This document shows, one piece after another, positions 37,267 to 45,552 of a stretch of 64,000 nt of DNA. The position numbers were made by a program, and so were the translations under genes. Where the stretch lies: contig NZ_JAKZGL010000002.1 of the NCBI RefSeq assembly GCF_022549355.1, positions 248,001 through 312,000 on the forward strand, written 5' to 3'. Under the pieces are notes generated by a model. That model was not told where the DNA came from and searched no databases. It was given only the letters and a program-made list of their open reading frames with translations. How positions within the stretch are numbered: the stretch's first letter is position 1; each line of letters starts with the position of its first letter. Source of the stretch: Acinetobacter sp. NIPH 2699 (GTDB lineage: Bacteria > Pseudomonadota > Gammaproteobacteria > Pseudomonadales > Moraxellaceae).

Positions 37267-38232
37267 TTAGTGTTGCTGCCAATGCTCAAACCATTGATCA
37301 TGGGTCGGGTATTTTAAATACATTTGCAGTACTTTTGCATATAAATCAGCATGGCTGTGACAGTCATTGATCAAAATTTTAGCTGAATCAATCCAAGCGC
37401 TCACTGCATAACGCTGATCAAGTTGTCCAAAGGTTACTTGGGTACTTATAATTGGAAGGCATTGCTTGTGATAAAGCGCGTCAAATAACGCCAAAATTTC
37501 ATCATTCACTGCGATATTGCCAGTACCGAAGCCCTGTAAGACTAGAAAATGAGGTGGTGCAGCTAAGATATTATTTAACTGTAATAGCAGTTGTTCTTTG
37601 CTAATGGGTTGTAGCATGAGATTGAGCATACTGAGTTGTGCTGCTTGCTCAATATGTTCATTTTGAATAATAAAATAATCAGCCGTTGTTTCGCACACTT
37701 GATTTGCATCTTTACCTGCAAAAGCATCAAGTTCTGTGGTGTGTACCTTTAAGGTGGTTTGTGCGTGGAATACGTGCTGATGGAATGCAAGATAGACCCC
37801 AGCAGGCTGTTGTAACACTTGCTCAAGTGCAAGAGATAAATTACTTAATGCATCGGTAAACTCTCTCGTCTCATCGCCTTCAATGTTGAGTAGGGGATAT
37901 TGGCTACCTGTAATAATCGCATGACAAGAATGTCCCAAAAAACGTGCGAGGGTTGCTGCTGCATAGCTTAAGGTATCCGTGCCGTGGATAATTACGAAAT
38001 GTTGATAATTCTTGAGTTGTAATTGTTGAATTTGTTGAATTAACTGCAACCAATCCGTCGCAGTACATGCGCTACTATCTTGAATACTCGGTGCAGCAAA
38101 ACACTCTACATCTAAGTGAGGGGGAATCACTTTTTTGAGTGTAGGTAAAAAAGTTTGTTCTGGCATCGGCATAAGTGGTTCACCAATACAGCCAAAGGTT
38201 CCACCCATATAAATTAAGGCAATCTTTTGCAT
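37267..38232 (-). CDS. L-asparaginase family protein (type I-like)
   Basis: The protein has 321 residues without a signal peptide, hence cytosolic. The two active-site blocks are YMGGTFGCIG near 8-17 (first catalytic Thr) and IIHGTDTLSYAA near 85-96 (second Thr and Asp). ITGSQYPL and EFTDALSNL follow the type I pattern. It hydrolyses asparagine, possibly also glutamine. It sits between truA and the FimV genes, where Pseudomonas has truA directly next to fimV, so it looks inserted into that order. Confidence 0.88.
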   Translation of the reverse strand: MQKIALIYMGGTFGCIGEPLMPMPEQTFLPTLKKVIPPHLDVECFAAPSIQDSSACTATDWLQLIQQIQQLQLKNYQHFVIIHGTDTLSYAAATLARFLGHSCHAIITGSQYPLLNIEGDETREFTDALSNLSLALEQVLQQPAGVYLAFHQHVFHAQTTLKVHTTELDAFAGKDANQVCETTADYFIIQNEHIEQAAQLSMLNLMLQPISKEQLLLQLNNILAAPPHFLVLQGFGTGNIAVNDEILALFDALYHKQCLPIISTQVTFGQLDQRYAVSAWIDSAKILINDCHSHADLYAKVLQMYLKYPTHDQWFEHWQQH

Positions 38233-38251
38233 AATAAAAAGTTTTTCATCA

Positions 38252-38278
38252 TAAAAAAGCAGTCATAGAGACTGCTTA
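38252..38278 (-). terminator. Terminator after the FimV C-half gene
   Basis: AAGCAGTC / GACTGCTT around ATAGA, with T-run on the minus strand. Confidence 0.8.
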
Positions 38279-38295
38279 TATTAGACCGATCTGTT

Positions 38296-39513
38296 TCAAG
38301 ACGCTATTTTATTGAGTAATTTTTCTGAACGTTGTTGTTGTTCTTGGTTTAGCTGAAACTGATGATTTTGTAATAGTTCACGGGCAGATGCATAAGCCCC
38401 TAACTCAATATATTGTTCAGCCAGCTCTAAGTTAAGCTGAGCTTCATCTAACTGTTGCAAGTCAGGAAATGATTGGGCCAAAGGATCGTTAAGTTCCACA
38501 CTTGGAGTTTGTGGGGCTTGATCATCAGCTAACTCTAGGTTTGGCTCTATCGCTGTGGTAGGTTCTGTAATCTCAAAAGAAAACTCGGCTTTCTCGATCG
38601 TTGTTTGCTGTTCAGTATGATGCTGCGGCTGCTCAATCTTGAAATCTAAGCTAGGCGCCTCAGTGACAAGGTCGTCATTTATTTTGTTTTGGCTAGAGAG
38701 TGCTTCTAAATTAGAGATATTAAAATCTAATTCGGGTTTTACATCATTGCTTGGTATTACTTCAGCCGTAGGTGCTGATGCTAAGTTAGATGAAAACTCT
38801 AAAGCGGGTTGCTCTTGCGCATCAGATGTAGGTTTGACAGTATCTTTCTGCTCAAACGAAAAGTCGAAATCTAAAGGTTGAACTTTTGCTGCTGCTTCAA
38901 CGGGTTTTTCTTGCTCAACAGGAGCGGTATATTCAGATTGTATATCATCAAAAGTAGGTTTAGCCGATGCTTGCACTAATGCGTCAAAGTCGGCAGTTTT
39001 ATTTTGTGCTTCTACCTCTTCAACATGCGATGGTGTTGGATGTGAGTTGAAGTCAATACTATCAAATGATTGATTGTTTTTGATACGTTCTTGGTTTTTT
39101 GCTTCAGCAGCCTGTGCAATATCTTCTAACTTTAATGCGTGTACATGCTTGATCAATTGATCAATTGCAAAGTCATCTTTTTGTGCTAAATGAATATCGA
39201 GTAAAAATAGATAAAGCTCATGTTGCGAGTTATCTTGTTTTAAAGCCTGATTGATTTGTGCTTCAGCAGATTGATAATTCCCGCTTTGAATTTGTTGCGT
39301 AAGTTTTTGACGCAAGTTTTCTGAGATTGCTGTGGTTGCGGGAGGGGCAGACGCTAGCTCTTCACGTGCGAGTGCTGTGCGAGTAGCGGTTTTTTTTGCT
39401 GCTTTACTTGCACTTTTCTTTGATGCCGCATGATTTTGAGTGTTCTCACGTTTCTTTAAAACGATCGCAACGACTAATACGATGACGAGCAATACAATTA
39501 TTATAGTTGACAT
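38296..39513 (-). CDS. FimV C-terminal-half-like protein (membrane anchor, cytoplasmic TPR)
   Basis: The protein has 405 residues. An N-terminal membrane helix (3-20, IIIVLLVIVLVVAIVLKK) is followed by a K/A-rich stretch. A TPR-like region lies near 65-140 (NYQSAEAQINQAL, ELYLFLLDIHLAQKDDFAIDQLIKHV), then a long acidic, repetitive stretch of FDF/LDF/FSF motifs. The C-terminal helix pair LNLELAEQYIELGAYASARELLQ resembles the FimV C-terminal domain. In Pseudomonas one FimV protein has all these parts behind a LysM half. Here the LysM half is the preceding gene, 63 bases upstream, and this gene has its own strong ribosome site (AAGGGG). The split-FimV reading is inferred. Confidence 0.7.
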   Translation of the reverse strand: MSTIIIVLLVIVLVVAIVLKKRENTQNHAASKKSASKAAKKTATRTALAREELASAPPATTAISENLRQKLTQQIQSGNYQSAEAQINQALKQDNSQHELYLFLLDIHLAQKDDFAIDQLIKHVHALKLEDIAQAAEAKNQERIKNNQSFDSIDFNSHPTPSHVEEVEAQNKTADFDALVQASAKPTFDDIQSEYTAPVEQEKPVEAAAKVQPLDFDFSFEQKDTVKPTSDAQEQPALEFSSNLASAPTAEVIPSNDVKPELDFNISNLEALSSQNKINDDLVTEAPSLDFKIEQPQHHTEQQTTIEKAEFSFEITEPTTAIEPNLELADDQAPQTPSVELNDPLAQSFPDLQQLDEAQLNLELAEQYIELGAYASARELLQNHQFQLNQEQQQRSEKLLNKIAS

Positions 39514-39576
39514 GATCTATACCCCTTAAAAAATAGAACCGTTTTATCCAAAGCTATGAGAATCTTTTGTCATCAC

Positions 39577-41013
39577 TCAGCGTGTTGGTTTTTTAGTTTC
39601 CTGCTGCGCTTTCAGTTGCTCTTGCAGCTCAGCAAGTCGAGCATTTAAAAGCTGAATCCGTTGATCCTTCTGGCGTAAGGTCAATTCTAACTGCGTTACG
39701 TTTCTTTGTAATGTAACGGTTTTTTCCCGTGCTGTCATAACTTTTAATGATAAGTCAGCACTGGTTTTCTGTTGTAGTGTGTCTTTTTTGGCACTTCCAG
39801 TACTTGAATCTTGATTGCTTTCAGCGACCAAAGACATTTCTGCTTGTTGTAAGCGATATTTTGCTTTTTCGGTAGGTGTAGCTAACGGTTTTGCTGCAAT
39901 TTGATTGGCATTTTGGTTCTTACGAACAGGGATTGAATTGAGATCGAAGTTTAAATGTGAGCCTTGTCTCAGTCGGCTGGCATTTCCTCCGATAAATGCG
40001 TGTTCATTTTGCACTTTAATCTGCTTCATCACCTGTGGAAGGGGCTGTTGGGTTTCAGCCGAAATCCGCTGCGCAATACTCCACAATGACTCATTGCGTT
40101 GAACAGTATGTTGTTTGCTATTTGTAGGCGTTGAATGATTTTCTGCTGTTTTTTTCTTTGCTGGCGGAGTCGTGTTTTTTGCTTGATGTTGAGTCTGGGT
40201 ATTTTGTTCCGCAGTTTCAATCTCAGTGTTCTTCGACTCACTTTCAACTGTTGTATTGTTTATTTGCGTTAGAGCACCTGTTGTTTGGTTCTCTGATGAT
40301 AACGCGATGTTGTCCGCTTCATTGTTCGTGACGGTTGTTTTCTGATCTTGAACATGAGTAGCGACCGAAGCCGTTTGATTCGTGGTTGTTTGTTCAATTG
40401 GTGGTGTTGCAATATGCGCAACAGTAGCGCTCACTTTAGTCTCGGAAATATTTAATACGGGTGGAAGTGCAAAGGGCACATTGAGAAGTTTTTCATGTTT
40501 TAAATCAGGTGGGTTGGCTACGTTAAAACGGGTGCTTTCAGGTAGGTTCAACGCAATATCTTTTTCACTGACGATAAATTTTGGAGTCAGTGATTTCTCA
40601 TTACTGGTTTTGGTGGCGGATGCAGCCATGGCTTGTTGACGTATAGGTTGTCGAATATGCTTTAGGTGTGCGGCATCGCCTTCTTTTATTTTAACAATAA
40701 TATTCAGTTCAGCATCAATCATCGGGCGGGATGAGGTAATCACAATAGCCCCTTCACCTTGATGATTACGACGTATAAAAAAAGTAAGTTGTGATGGTGG
40801 CTGGTGCATGGCGCCCATCATGCGTAAATCTTCAGGTGTGGCTAAACTTACGTCTAATTTAGAGTTTGCATCTGCTTGATGAAAGCTCATTTCAGCATAA
40901 AGTAATTCACCCGGTGCGGACTTGATTTGCAATGGGTCAAAGGTAATCGCATAAAGTTGTTGCGAAGATAATATGGTTAAAATGGCAATTTTTAATTTGT
41001 TATTAACAGTCAT
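39577..41013 (-). CDS. fimV: FimV N-terminal-half-like protein (periplasmic, LysM)
   Basis: The protein has 478 residues. The signal peptide ends LYA (~22). The N-terminal domain ITFDPLQIKSAPGELLYAEMSF...DLRMMG is the FimV/HubP start. A long T/Q/E-rich linker lies around 190-310. A LysM domain near 305-365 (HTVQRNESLWSIAQRI...VQNEHAF) should bind peptidoglycan. A coiled coil closes the protein (380-475). There is no membrane helix, unlike single-chain FimV. The next gene supplies membrane anchor and TPR half. asd lies upstream and truA nearby, as around Pseudomonas fimV. FimV proteins support polar type IV pilus and secretion functions. Confidence 0.75.
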   Translation of the reverse strand: MTVNNKLKIAILTILSSQQLYAITFDPLQIKSAPGELLYAEMSFHQADANSKLDVSLATPEDLRMMGAMHQPPSQLTFFIRRNHQGEGAIVITSSRPMIDAELNIIVKIKEGDAAHLKHIRQPIRQQAMAASATKTSNEKSLTPKFIVSEKDIALNLPESTRFNVANPPDLKHEKLLNVPFALPPVLNISETKVSATVAHIATPPIEQTTTNQTASVATHVQDQKTTVTNNEADNIALSSENQTTGALTQINNTTVESESKNTEIETAEQNTQTQHQAKNTTPPAKKKTAENHSTPTNSKQHTVQRNESLWSIAQRISAETQQPLPQVMKQIKVQNEHAFIGGNASRLRQGSHLNFDLNSIPVRKNQNANQIAAKPLATPTEKAKYRLQQAEMSLVAESNQDSSTGSAKKDTLQQKTSADLSLKVMTAREKTVTLQRNVTQLELTLRQKDQRIQLLNARLAELQEQLKAQQETKKPTR

Positions 41014-41150
41014 CTCGATCCATGAAAAGTGATGTTATAGTCAGGTCTATGGCCTGTTGATATTTCAGCCATAGTGAAATGCCAACACAAGCTGAGTATA
41101 CATTACCGTGATGTAAATGAATTGTAAATTATTCATATTTAATAATAATA

Positions 41151-41180
41151 AAAAGCCGATCAAGTGTGATCGGCTTTTGG
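41151..41180 (-). terminator. Terminator of asd
   Basis: AAAAGCCGATCA / TGATCGGCTTTT, a 12-bp stem around AGTG, between asd and the FimV genes. Confidence 0.88.
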
Positions 41181-41198
41181 TTTTTCGTCTTTTTTTGC

Positions 41199-42317
41199 TT
41201 AGGCGTTCTTGTATTCAACTAAAATACGCAGCATACGACGTAATGGTTCTGCCGCACCCCAAAGCAATTGATCACCGACCGTGAATGCACCTAAATACTC
41301 TTTACCCATATTGAGCTTACGTAGACGACCAACAGGAACAGTTAAAGTACCTGTGACTGCAACAGGGGTAAGATCTGTCATAGATGCTTCACGTGTATTC
41401 GGAACGACTTTTGCCCATTGGCTAGAGTTGCGAATCATGTCTTCGATCTCATCCAATGGCACATCTTTTTTCAATTTCAAGGTGATGGCTTGTGAATGGC
41501 AACGCATTGCACCAATACGAACACAGTGACCATCAATCGGAACGATTTGCTGATTACCTAAAATCTTGTTGGTTTCAACCTGACCTTTCCATTCTTCTTT
41601 GGATTGACCGCTTTCGAGTTGTTTGTCGATATACGGAATCAATGAACCAGCCAATGGCACGCCAAAGTTTGCTTTCGGGAAGCCTTCGCCACGTTGCAAA
41701 TCAGCAATTTGACGGTCAATATCAAGAATCGCAGATTTTGGGTCATCCAGTAAGTCTTTTGTATTGTTATACAAATAGCCCATACCTGTGATGAGTTCAC
41801 GCATATTTTGCGCACCCGCACCTGAAGCTGCTTGATAAGTCATTGAGGTTGCCCATTCCACCAAGTTGTTTTGGAAAAGCGAACCTAAGCCCATCAACAT
41901 CAAAGAAACGGTACAATTGCCACCAACGAAAGTTTTAGTACCGTTGACTAAACCATCTTTGATCACATTTAAATTGACAGGATCAAGTACAATGATGGCA
42001 TCATCAGCCATACGCAACGTTGATGCCGCATCAATCCAATAACCGTCCCAACCCTCTGCTTTAAGTTTTGGAAAAACTTCAGAGGTGTAGTCACCACCTT
42101 GACAGGTTAAAATGACATCCATTTGCTTCAGACTGTTAATGTCTGTTGCATCCATAAGTGCTGGGGCAGTCTTACCACCAAATGAAGGAGCTTCGCCACC
42201 TGCATTACTGGTAGAAAAATAGAATGGCTCAATATGAGCAAAATCATTCTCTTCAACCATACGTTGCATAAGGACAGAACCAACCATCCCACGCCAACCG
42301 ACCAGACCTACTTTCAT
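41199..42317 (-). CDS. asd: Aspartate-semialdehyde dehydrogenase
   Basis: The protein has 372 residues. [18 protein letters not shown] is the NADP fold start, [16 protein letters not shown] holds the catalytic Cys near 135, and [12 protein letters not shown] carries the His and Arg of the active site. It reduces aspartyl phosphate to the semialdehyde for lysine, threonine, methionine and diaminopimelate. It is adjacent to the FimV genes, as in Pseudomonas, and has its own terminator. Confidence 0.96.
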   Translation of the reverse strand: MKVGLVGWRGMVGSVLMQRMVEENDFAHIEPFYFSTSNAGGEAPSFGGKTAPALMDATDINSLKQMDVILTCQGGDYTSEVFPKLKAEGWDGYWIDAASTLRMADDAIIVLDPVNLNVIKDGLVNGTKTFVGGNCTVSLMLMGLGSLFQNNLVEWATSMTYQAASGAGAQNMRELITGMGYLYNNTKDLLDDPKSAILDIDRQIADLQRGEGFPKANFGVPLAGSLIPYIDKQLESGQSKEEWKGQVETNKILGNQQIVPIDGHCVRIGAMRCHSQAITLKLKKDVPLDEIEDMIRNSSQWAKVVPNTREASMTDLTPVAVTGTLTVPVGRLRKLNMGKEYLGAFTVGDQLLWGAAEPLRRMLRILVEYKNA

Positions 42318-42497
42318 GTCATTTTGCCTCGGTATGTAAAAACTTTAAGGGGCTTGAGTGTATCAAAAGTGAACGCAACTGCAAGTGTTACATGAATAAA
42401 ACAGTTGATTTATTGTGTGGAATTATTTGTTTGTGTTAGATGGAAAATTGATAAAGCCGTAACGTTATTGAAAATTCACGAAATCTCCAAGAGTAAA

Positions 42498-43640
42498 ATG
42501 AACATGATATGGATTGAGATTTGCGCAGTATTGGTGATTTGGTTAAGTGTATGGTCCTTAATCCCCCGTGATGAATGGTGGTTTAGAGGGGCAGACTTTC
42601 CTCGATTACAGATTTTAGCGATTGGAATGGTTGCTTTGGTTGGTTTGCTTTTTATACCAGCCGAATGGACATTGCGAAGAGAAATATTACTTTTGGGTGT
42701 GATCGCAGCCGTTGCATATCAACTAAAAATGATATTGCCTTATACACCTTTATGGAAAAAACAAGTTCAAAAAGTGGAGGAGGCACAATTTAATCCTGAA
42801 CAACAAATTTCATTACTGGTTGCGAATGTTTTAACCCCAAATGATAAATACCATTTATTACTGCAACAGATTAAAAACTTAAGCCCTGATATTGTGCTGA
42901 CACTTGAGTCAGATTCAGTATGGCAACAAGCGTTGAGTCAGATCGAACAGGATTATCCTTATCGAGTTCCTGTACCGCTGGATAATCTCTACGGTATGCA
43001 TCTATATAGTCGGTTGCCGTTAAATAATACCGAAGTAAAATTTATTTTAAGTGATGAAATTCCATCGATTCATACCGCTTTAACCTTGCCGTCTGGTTTG
43101 CAGGTTCAGTTATATTGTTTGCATCCGAAACCTCCAAGTCCAACAGAGGCGAAAGATTCAACCTTAAGAGATGCAGAGCTACTTATCGTTGGGGATCAAA
43201 TCAAAGACCTTGACCAAAGTTGTATCGTGATAGGCGATTTAAATGATGTCGCATGGTCTCGAACAACACGTTTGTTCCAACGGATTAGCGGTTTACTTGA
43301 TCCACGGGTCGGACGTTATTTTATGAATACTTTTCATGCGGACTATCCTTTATTGCGTTGGTCACTTGACCATATCTTCCATAGTACTGATTTTGGTTTG
43401 GTTAAGATGAAAAGGTTGCCTCATATTGGTTCAGATCATTTTCCAATTTATGTAGTCTTACAAACAGGACGTATTTTTGAGCAACAGCAACAAGCGTTGG
43501 AACAGACAGCTGAGGATGAACAAGATGCTCAAGAGGCAATTCAAGATGGTATAGAAAAGGCTGAAAAAGAAGAAAAAATAGTGGTCGATGCCTTAGCCCA
43601 ACCGCATAAGCGAGCAATGGAAAGTGAAAATAGACAATGA
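42498..43640 (+). CDS. Endonuclease/exonuclease/phosphatase-family membrane protein
   Basis: The protein has 380 residues from the ATG at 42498 (AAGAGTAAA in front). The frame starts 31 codons earlier but that part is not membrane-protein-like. Three membrane helices occupy ~1-85. The EEP catalytic domain begins SLLVANVL (Asn) and includes PDIVLTLESD (Glu), YCLHPKPPSP (His), VIGDLNDVAWS (Asp, Asn) and GSDHFPIYV (Asp-His). The C-terminus is a Glu/Lys/Gln-rich tail of about 50 residues. This layout is the YafD-like/EEP group, with the catalytic part probably outside the cytoplasm. The substrate is unknown. Confidence 0.85.
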   Translation: MNMIWIEICAVLVIWLSVWSLIPRDEWWFRGADFPRLQILAIGMVALVGLLFIPAEWTLRREILLLGVIAAVAYQLKMILPYTPLWKKQVQKVEEAQFNPEQQISLLVANVLTPNDKYHLLLQQIKNLSPDIVLTLESDSVWQQALSQIEQDYPYRVPVPLDNLYGMHLYSRLPLNNTEVKFILSDEIPSIHTALTLPSGLQVQLYCLHPKPPSPTEAKDSTLRDAELLIVGDQIKDLDQSCIVIGDLNDVAWSRTTRLFQRISGLLDPRVGRYFMNTFHADYPLLRWSLDHIFHSTDFGLVKMKRLPHIGSDHFPIYVVLQTGRIFEQQQQALEQTAEDEQDAQEAIQDGIEKAEKEEKIVVDALAQPHKRAMESENRQ

Positions 43641-43738
43641 GTATTGTAAGCATTATCGTACAGTGATTTAGGTCTGTGGCGAATAGTCCTACAAGATTAA
43701 AAGGTTTATTCTAAATACATCAGCACAAGGATGCAGGA

Positions 43739-43819
43739 ATGGATTTTCCGCTTAAGGATAGCAACGCTGAGATGGAAAAAGTCATCATGGATATGATGCA
43801 TGCGATGGAAGCAAGATAA
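43739..43819 (+). CDS. Possible very small protein (26 residues)
   Basis: ATG at 43739 with AAGGATGCAGGA ahead gives an unusually good ribosome site. The frame ends at a TAA at 43817. The product is methionine- and acid-rich (MDFPLKDSNAEMEKVIMDMM and six more residues). It lies about 100 bases downstream of the EEP gene and upstream of its terminator, so it would be on that transcript. It could be a real microprotein or a gene remnant. Proof is lacking. Confidence 0.3.
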   Translation: MDFPLKDSNAEMEKVIMDMMHAMEAR

Positions 43820-43851
43820 TAACAAATAACGTGAAAGCACAACCTCATTTG

Positions 43852-43887
43852 CCCGAGTTTTGCAGGATGCAGAACTCGGGTTTTAAT
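43852..43887 (+). terminator. Terminator after the EEP gene
   Basis: CCCGAGTTTTGC / GCAGAACTCGGG (one wobble) around AGGAT, then TTTTAATTTTT on the plus strand. Confidence 0.85.
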
Positions 43888-43889
43888 TT

Positions 43890-44825
43890 TTAATAAATAT
43901 TCTCATATCCTTCAGCGCGCGTTTTAAAACGACGATGGAACCACATCCATTGTGTGGGTGCAATTCTGAGTTGTGCTTCAATAATTTTATTCACGCGAAT
44001 CGCATCGACAACTTCATCCTCACTTGGCATATTTTCAACAACAGGTTCAATCAGCACTTTATATTTGGGGTTGCGTATATCACCATAGCGATAAAAATAT
44101 AATGGAATTGCCACCGCTTTAGCAATTTTTAATAAACGGCGATGTGCAGTGACCGTTGCTGCTGCTACGCCAAAGAAAGGCGCCATGACACCTTGTTTTA
44201 AACCAAAATCTTGGTCTGGGCTATACCAAATCGCACCACCATCTTTGAGTCTACGAATCAGTCCACGCATATCATCGTGATCAATTTGATGTTTATAAAT
44301 CGTATCTCGGCAGCGATAAATAAACATATCTAGCATGGGGTTATCTTGTGGGCGGTAAACCACATCGGGTTCAAAATACTGCGAACAAAGGTAGCCTCCT
44401 GCATCGAGTAGGGTACTATGTGTTCCAAGCAATAGCACGCCATGACCTTGTGCTTGAGCATTTTGAAGATGTTCCAAACCTTCAATATGGTGGCGATTCT
44501 TAAACCATTTTGGGCTATACCACGCATTTAATGTTTCAAAAACACCCACCATCATATCGGTAAAGACTTGTTTGGCTTGGGCTTCCACTTCTGTGGGTGA
44601 CCATTCAGGAAAACACACTTCCAGATTCCGTAACGTGGTTTTACGGCGTGATTGGAATAAGCACCAACATACCTGCGCCAAACCGTGTGCTAAGCGCCAT
44701 TGAATTGCCCATGGGAGGATTGCCAATAACATCAGAAAGAAAATGGCAATCCAATTCTTCCAGTATTTAGGCAATAAAAATTCCCATTGAAATTTGCCAG
44801 AGGGATAAGATTGCTTTTGACTCAT
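43890..44825 (-). CDS. Lipid A biosynthesis acyltransferase (LpxL/LpxM family)
   Basis: The protein has 311 residues. One N-terminal membrane helix (~25-45) is followed by the acyltransferase core. GTHSTLLDAGGYL holds the HxxxxD catalytic pair, VYRPQDNPMLDMFI is the second block, and DGGAIWYSPDQDFG the third. These enzymes add secondary acyl chains to Kdo2-lipid A (or lipid IVA) in the inner membrane. Acinetobacter has both LpxL- and LpxM-type members, and I cannot separate them by eye. It is monocistronic. Confidence 0.88.
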   Translation of the reverse strand: MSQKQSYPSGKFQWEFLLPKYWKNWIAIFFLMLLAILPWAIQWRLAHGLAQVCWCLFQSRRKTTLRNLEVCFPEWSPTEVEAQAKQVFTDMMVGVFETLNAWYSPKWFKNRHHIEGLEHLQNAQAQGHGVLLLGTHSTLLDAGGYLCSQYFEPDVVYRPQDNPMLDMFIYRCRDTIYKHQIDHDDMRGLIRRLKDGGAIWYSPDQDFGLKQGVMAPFFGVAAATVTAHRRLLKIAKAVAIPLYFYRYGDIRNPKYKVLIEPVVENMPSEDEVVDAIRVNKIIEAQLRIAPTQWMWFHRRFKTRAEGYENIY

Positions 44826-44962
44826 AAAACTTAGATATGTGAATAAGTTGAATTTTTTAAAAGTGTACCATGAAGTGGGTTTTTAATTCACTGGTGTAAC
44901 TGCATAATCAATCTATTCTATTGTAGAGTGTGTATTTAAAAGCAAATTACAAAGGAAAAATT

Positions 44963-45484
44963 TTGAAAAAAATAACAATTGAACAAGGTGATATTACTCA
45001 AATTAGCGTTGATGCGATTGTCAACGCAGCAAATACCTCACTTTTAGGTGGTGGAGGTGTGGATGGCGCAATTCATCGAAAAGGTGGTGCTGGAATTTTA
45101 GCAGAATGTCAAAAGATTCGTGCGAAGCAAGGTGGTTGTAGTGTAGGTGAAGCTGTTATTACAACCGCAGGAAATTTGCCCGCTCAATATGTTATTCACA
45201 CCGTCGGTCCAACGTGGGTTGATGGACAAAACAATGAAACTATATTATTAGAAAGTGCGTATAGAAATAGTTTTAAGTTAGCAGAAAGTTTGCAATTAAA
45301 AACACTTGCATTTCCAAATATTTCAACAGGTATTTATCGTTTCCCGAAACAACTCGCAGCTCAAATTGCATTAGAAACCATAAGTGATGAGTTGAATAAA
45401 GCGCATTTTGTTCAAGAAGTTATTTTTGTATGTTTTGATGAAGAAAATTTTAGTATTTATAATTTGTATATAAGTGAGTTTTAG
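44963..45484 (+). CDS. Macrodomain protein (O-acetyl-ADP-ribose deacetylase-like)
   Basis: The protein has 173 residues from the TTG at 44963, chosen because AAAGGA stands 8 bases before it. A GTG at 44930 would add 11 residues. [37 protein letters not shown] is the macrodomain core, with the YmdB-type ADP-ribose loops. VIHTVGPTW and [12 protein letters not shown] are the other signature blocks. It likely removes acetyl from O-acetyl-ADP-ribose or ADP-ribose from proteins. It is AT-rich relative to its neighbours and stands alone. Confidence 0.88.
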   Translation: MKKITIEQGDITQISVDAIVNAANTSLLGGGGVDGAIHRKGGAGILAECQKIRAKQGGCSVGEAVITTAGNLPAQYVIHTVGPTWVDGQNNETILLESAYRNSFKLAESLQLKTLAFPNISTGIYRFPKQLAAQIALETISDELNKAHFVQEVIFVCFDEENFSIYNLYISEF

Positions 45485-45515
45485 GCCAAAGGAATTGTAT
45501 TTACTTCAATTGAGC

Positions 45516-45545
45516 GAGCATCTACCCTCAAAAGAATAGATGCTC
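45516..45545. repeat. Hairpin between the convergent macrodomain and uup genes
   Basis: GAGCATCTA and TAGATGCTC form a 9-bp stem. No T-run follows, so it is at best a weak terminator. Confidence 0.5.
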
Positions 45546-45552
45546 AGTGGGC

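Noticed and set aside
38296..41013. Frameshifted single fimV gene
   Set aside because: A stop codon, a 63-base gap and a new ribosome site (AAGGGG) separate the genes, and the second starts with a proper membrane helix. It looks like a genuine split.
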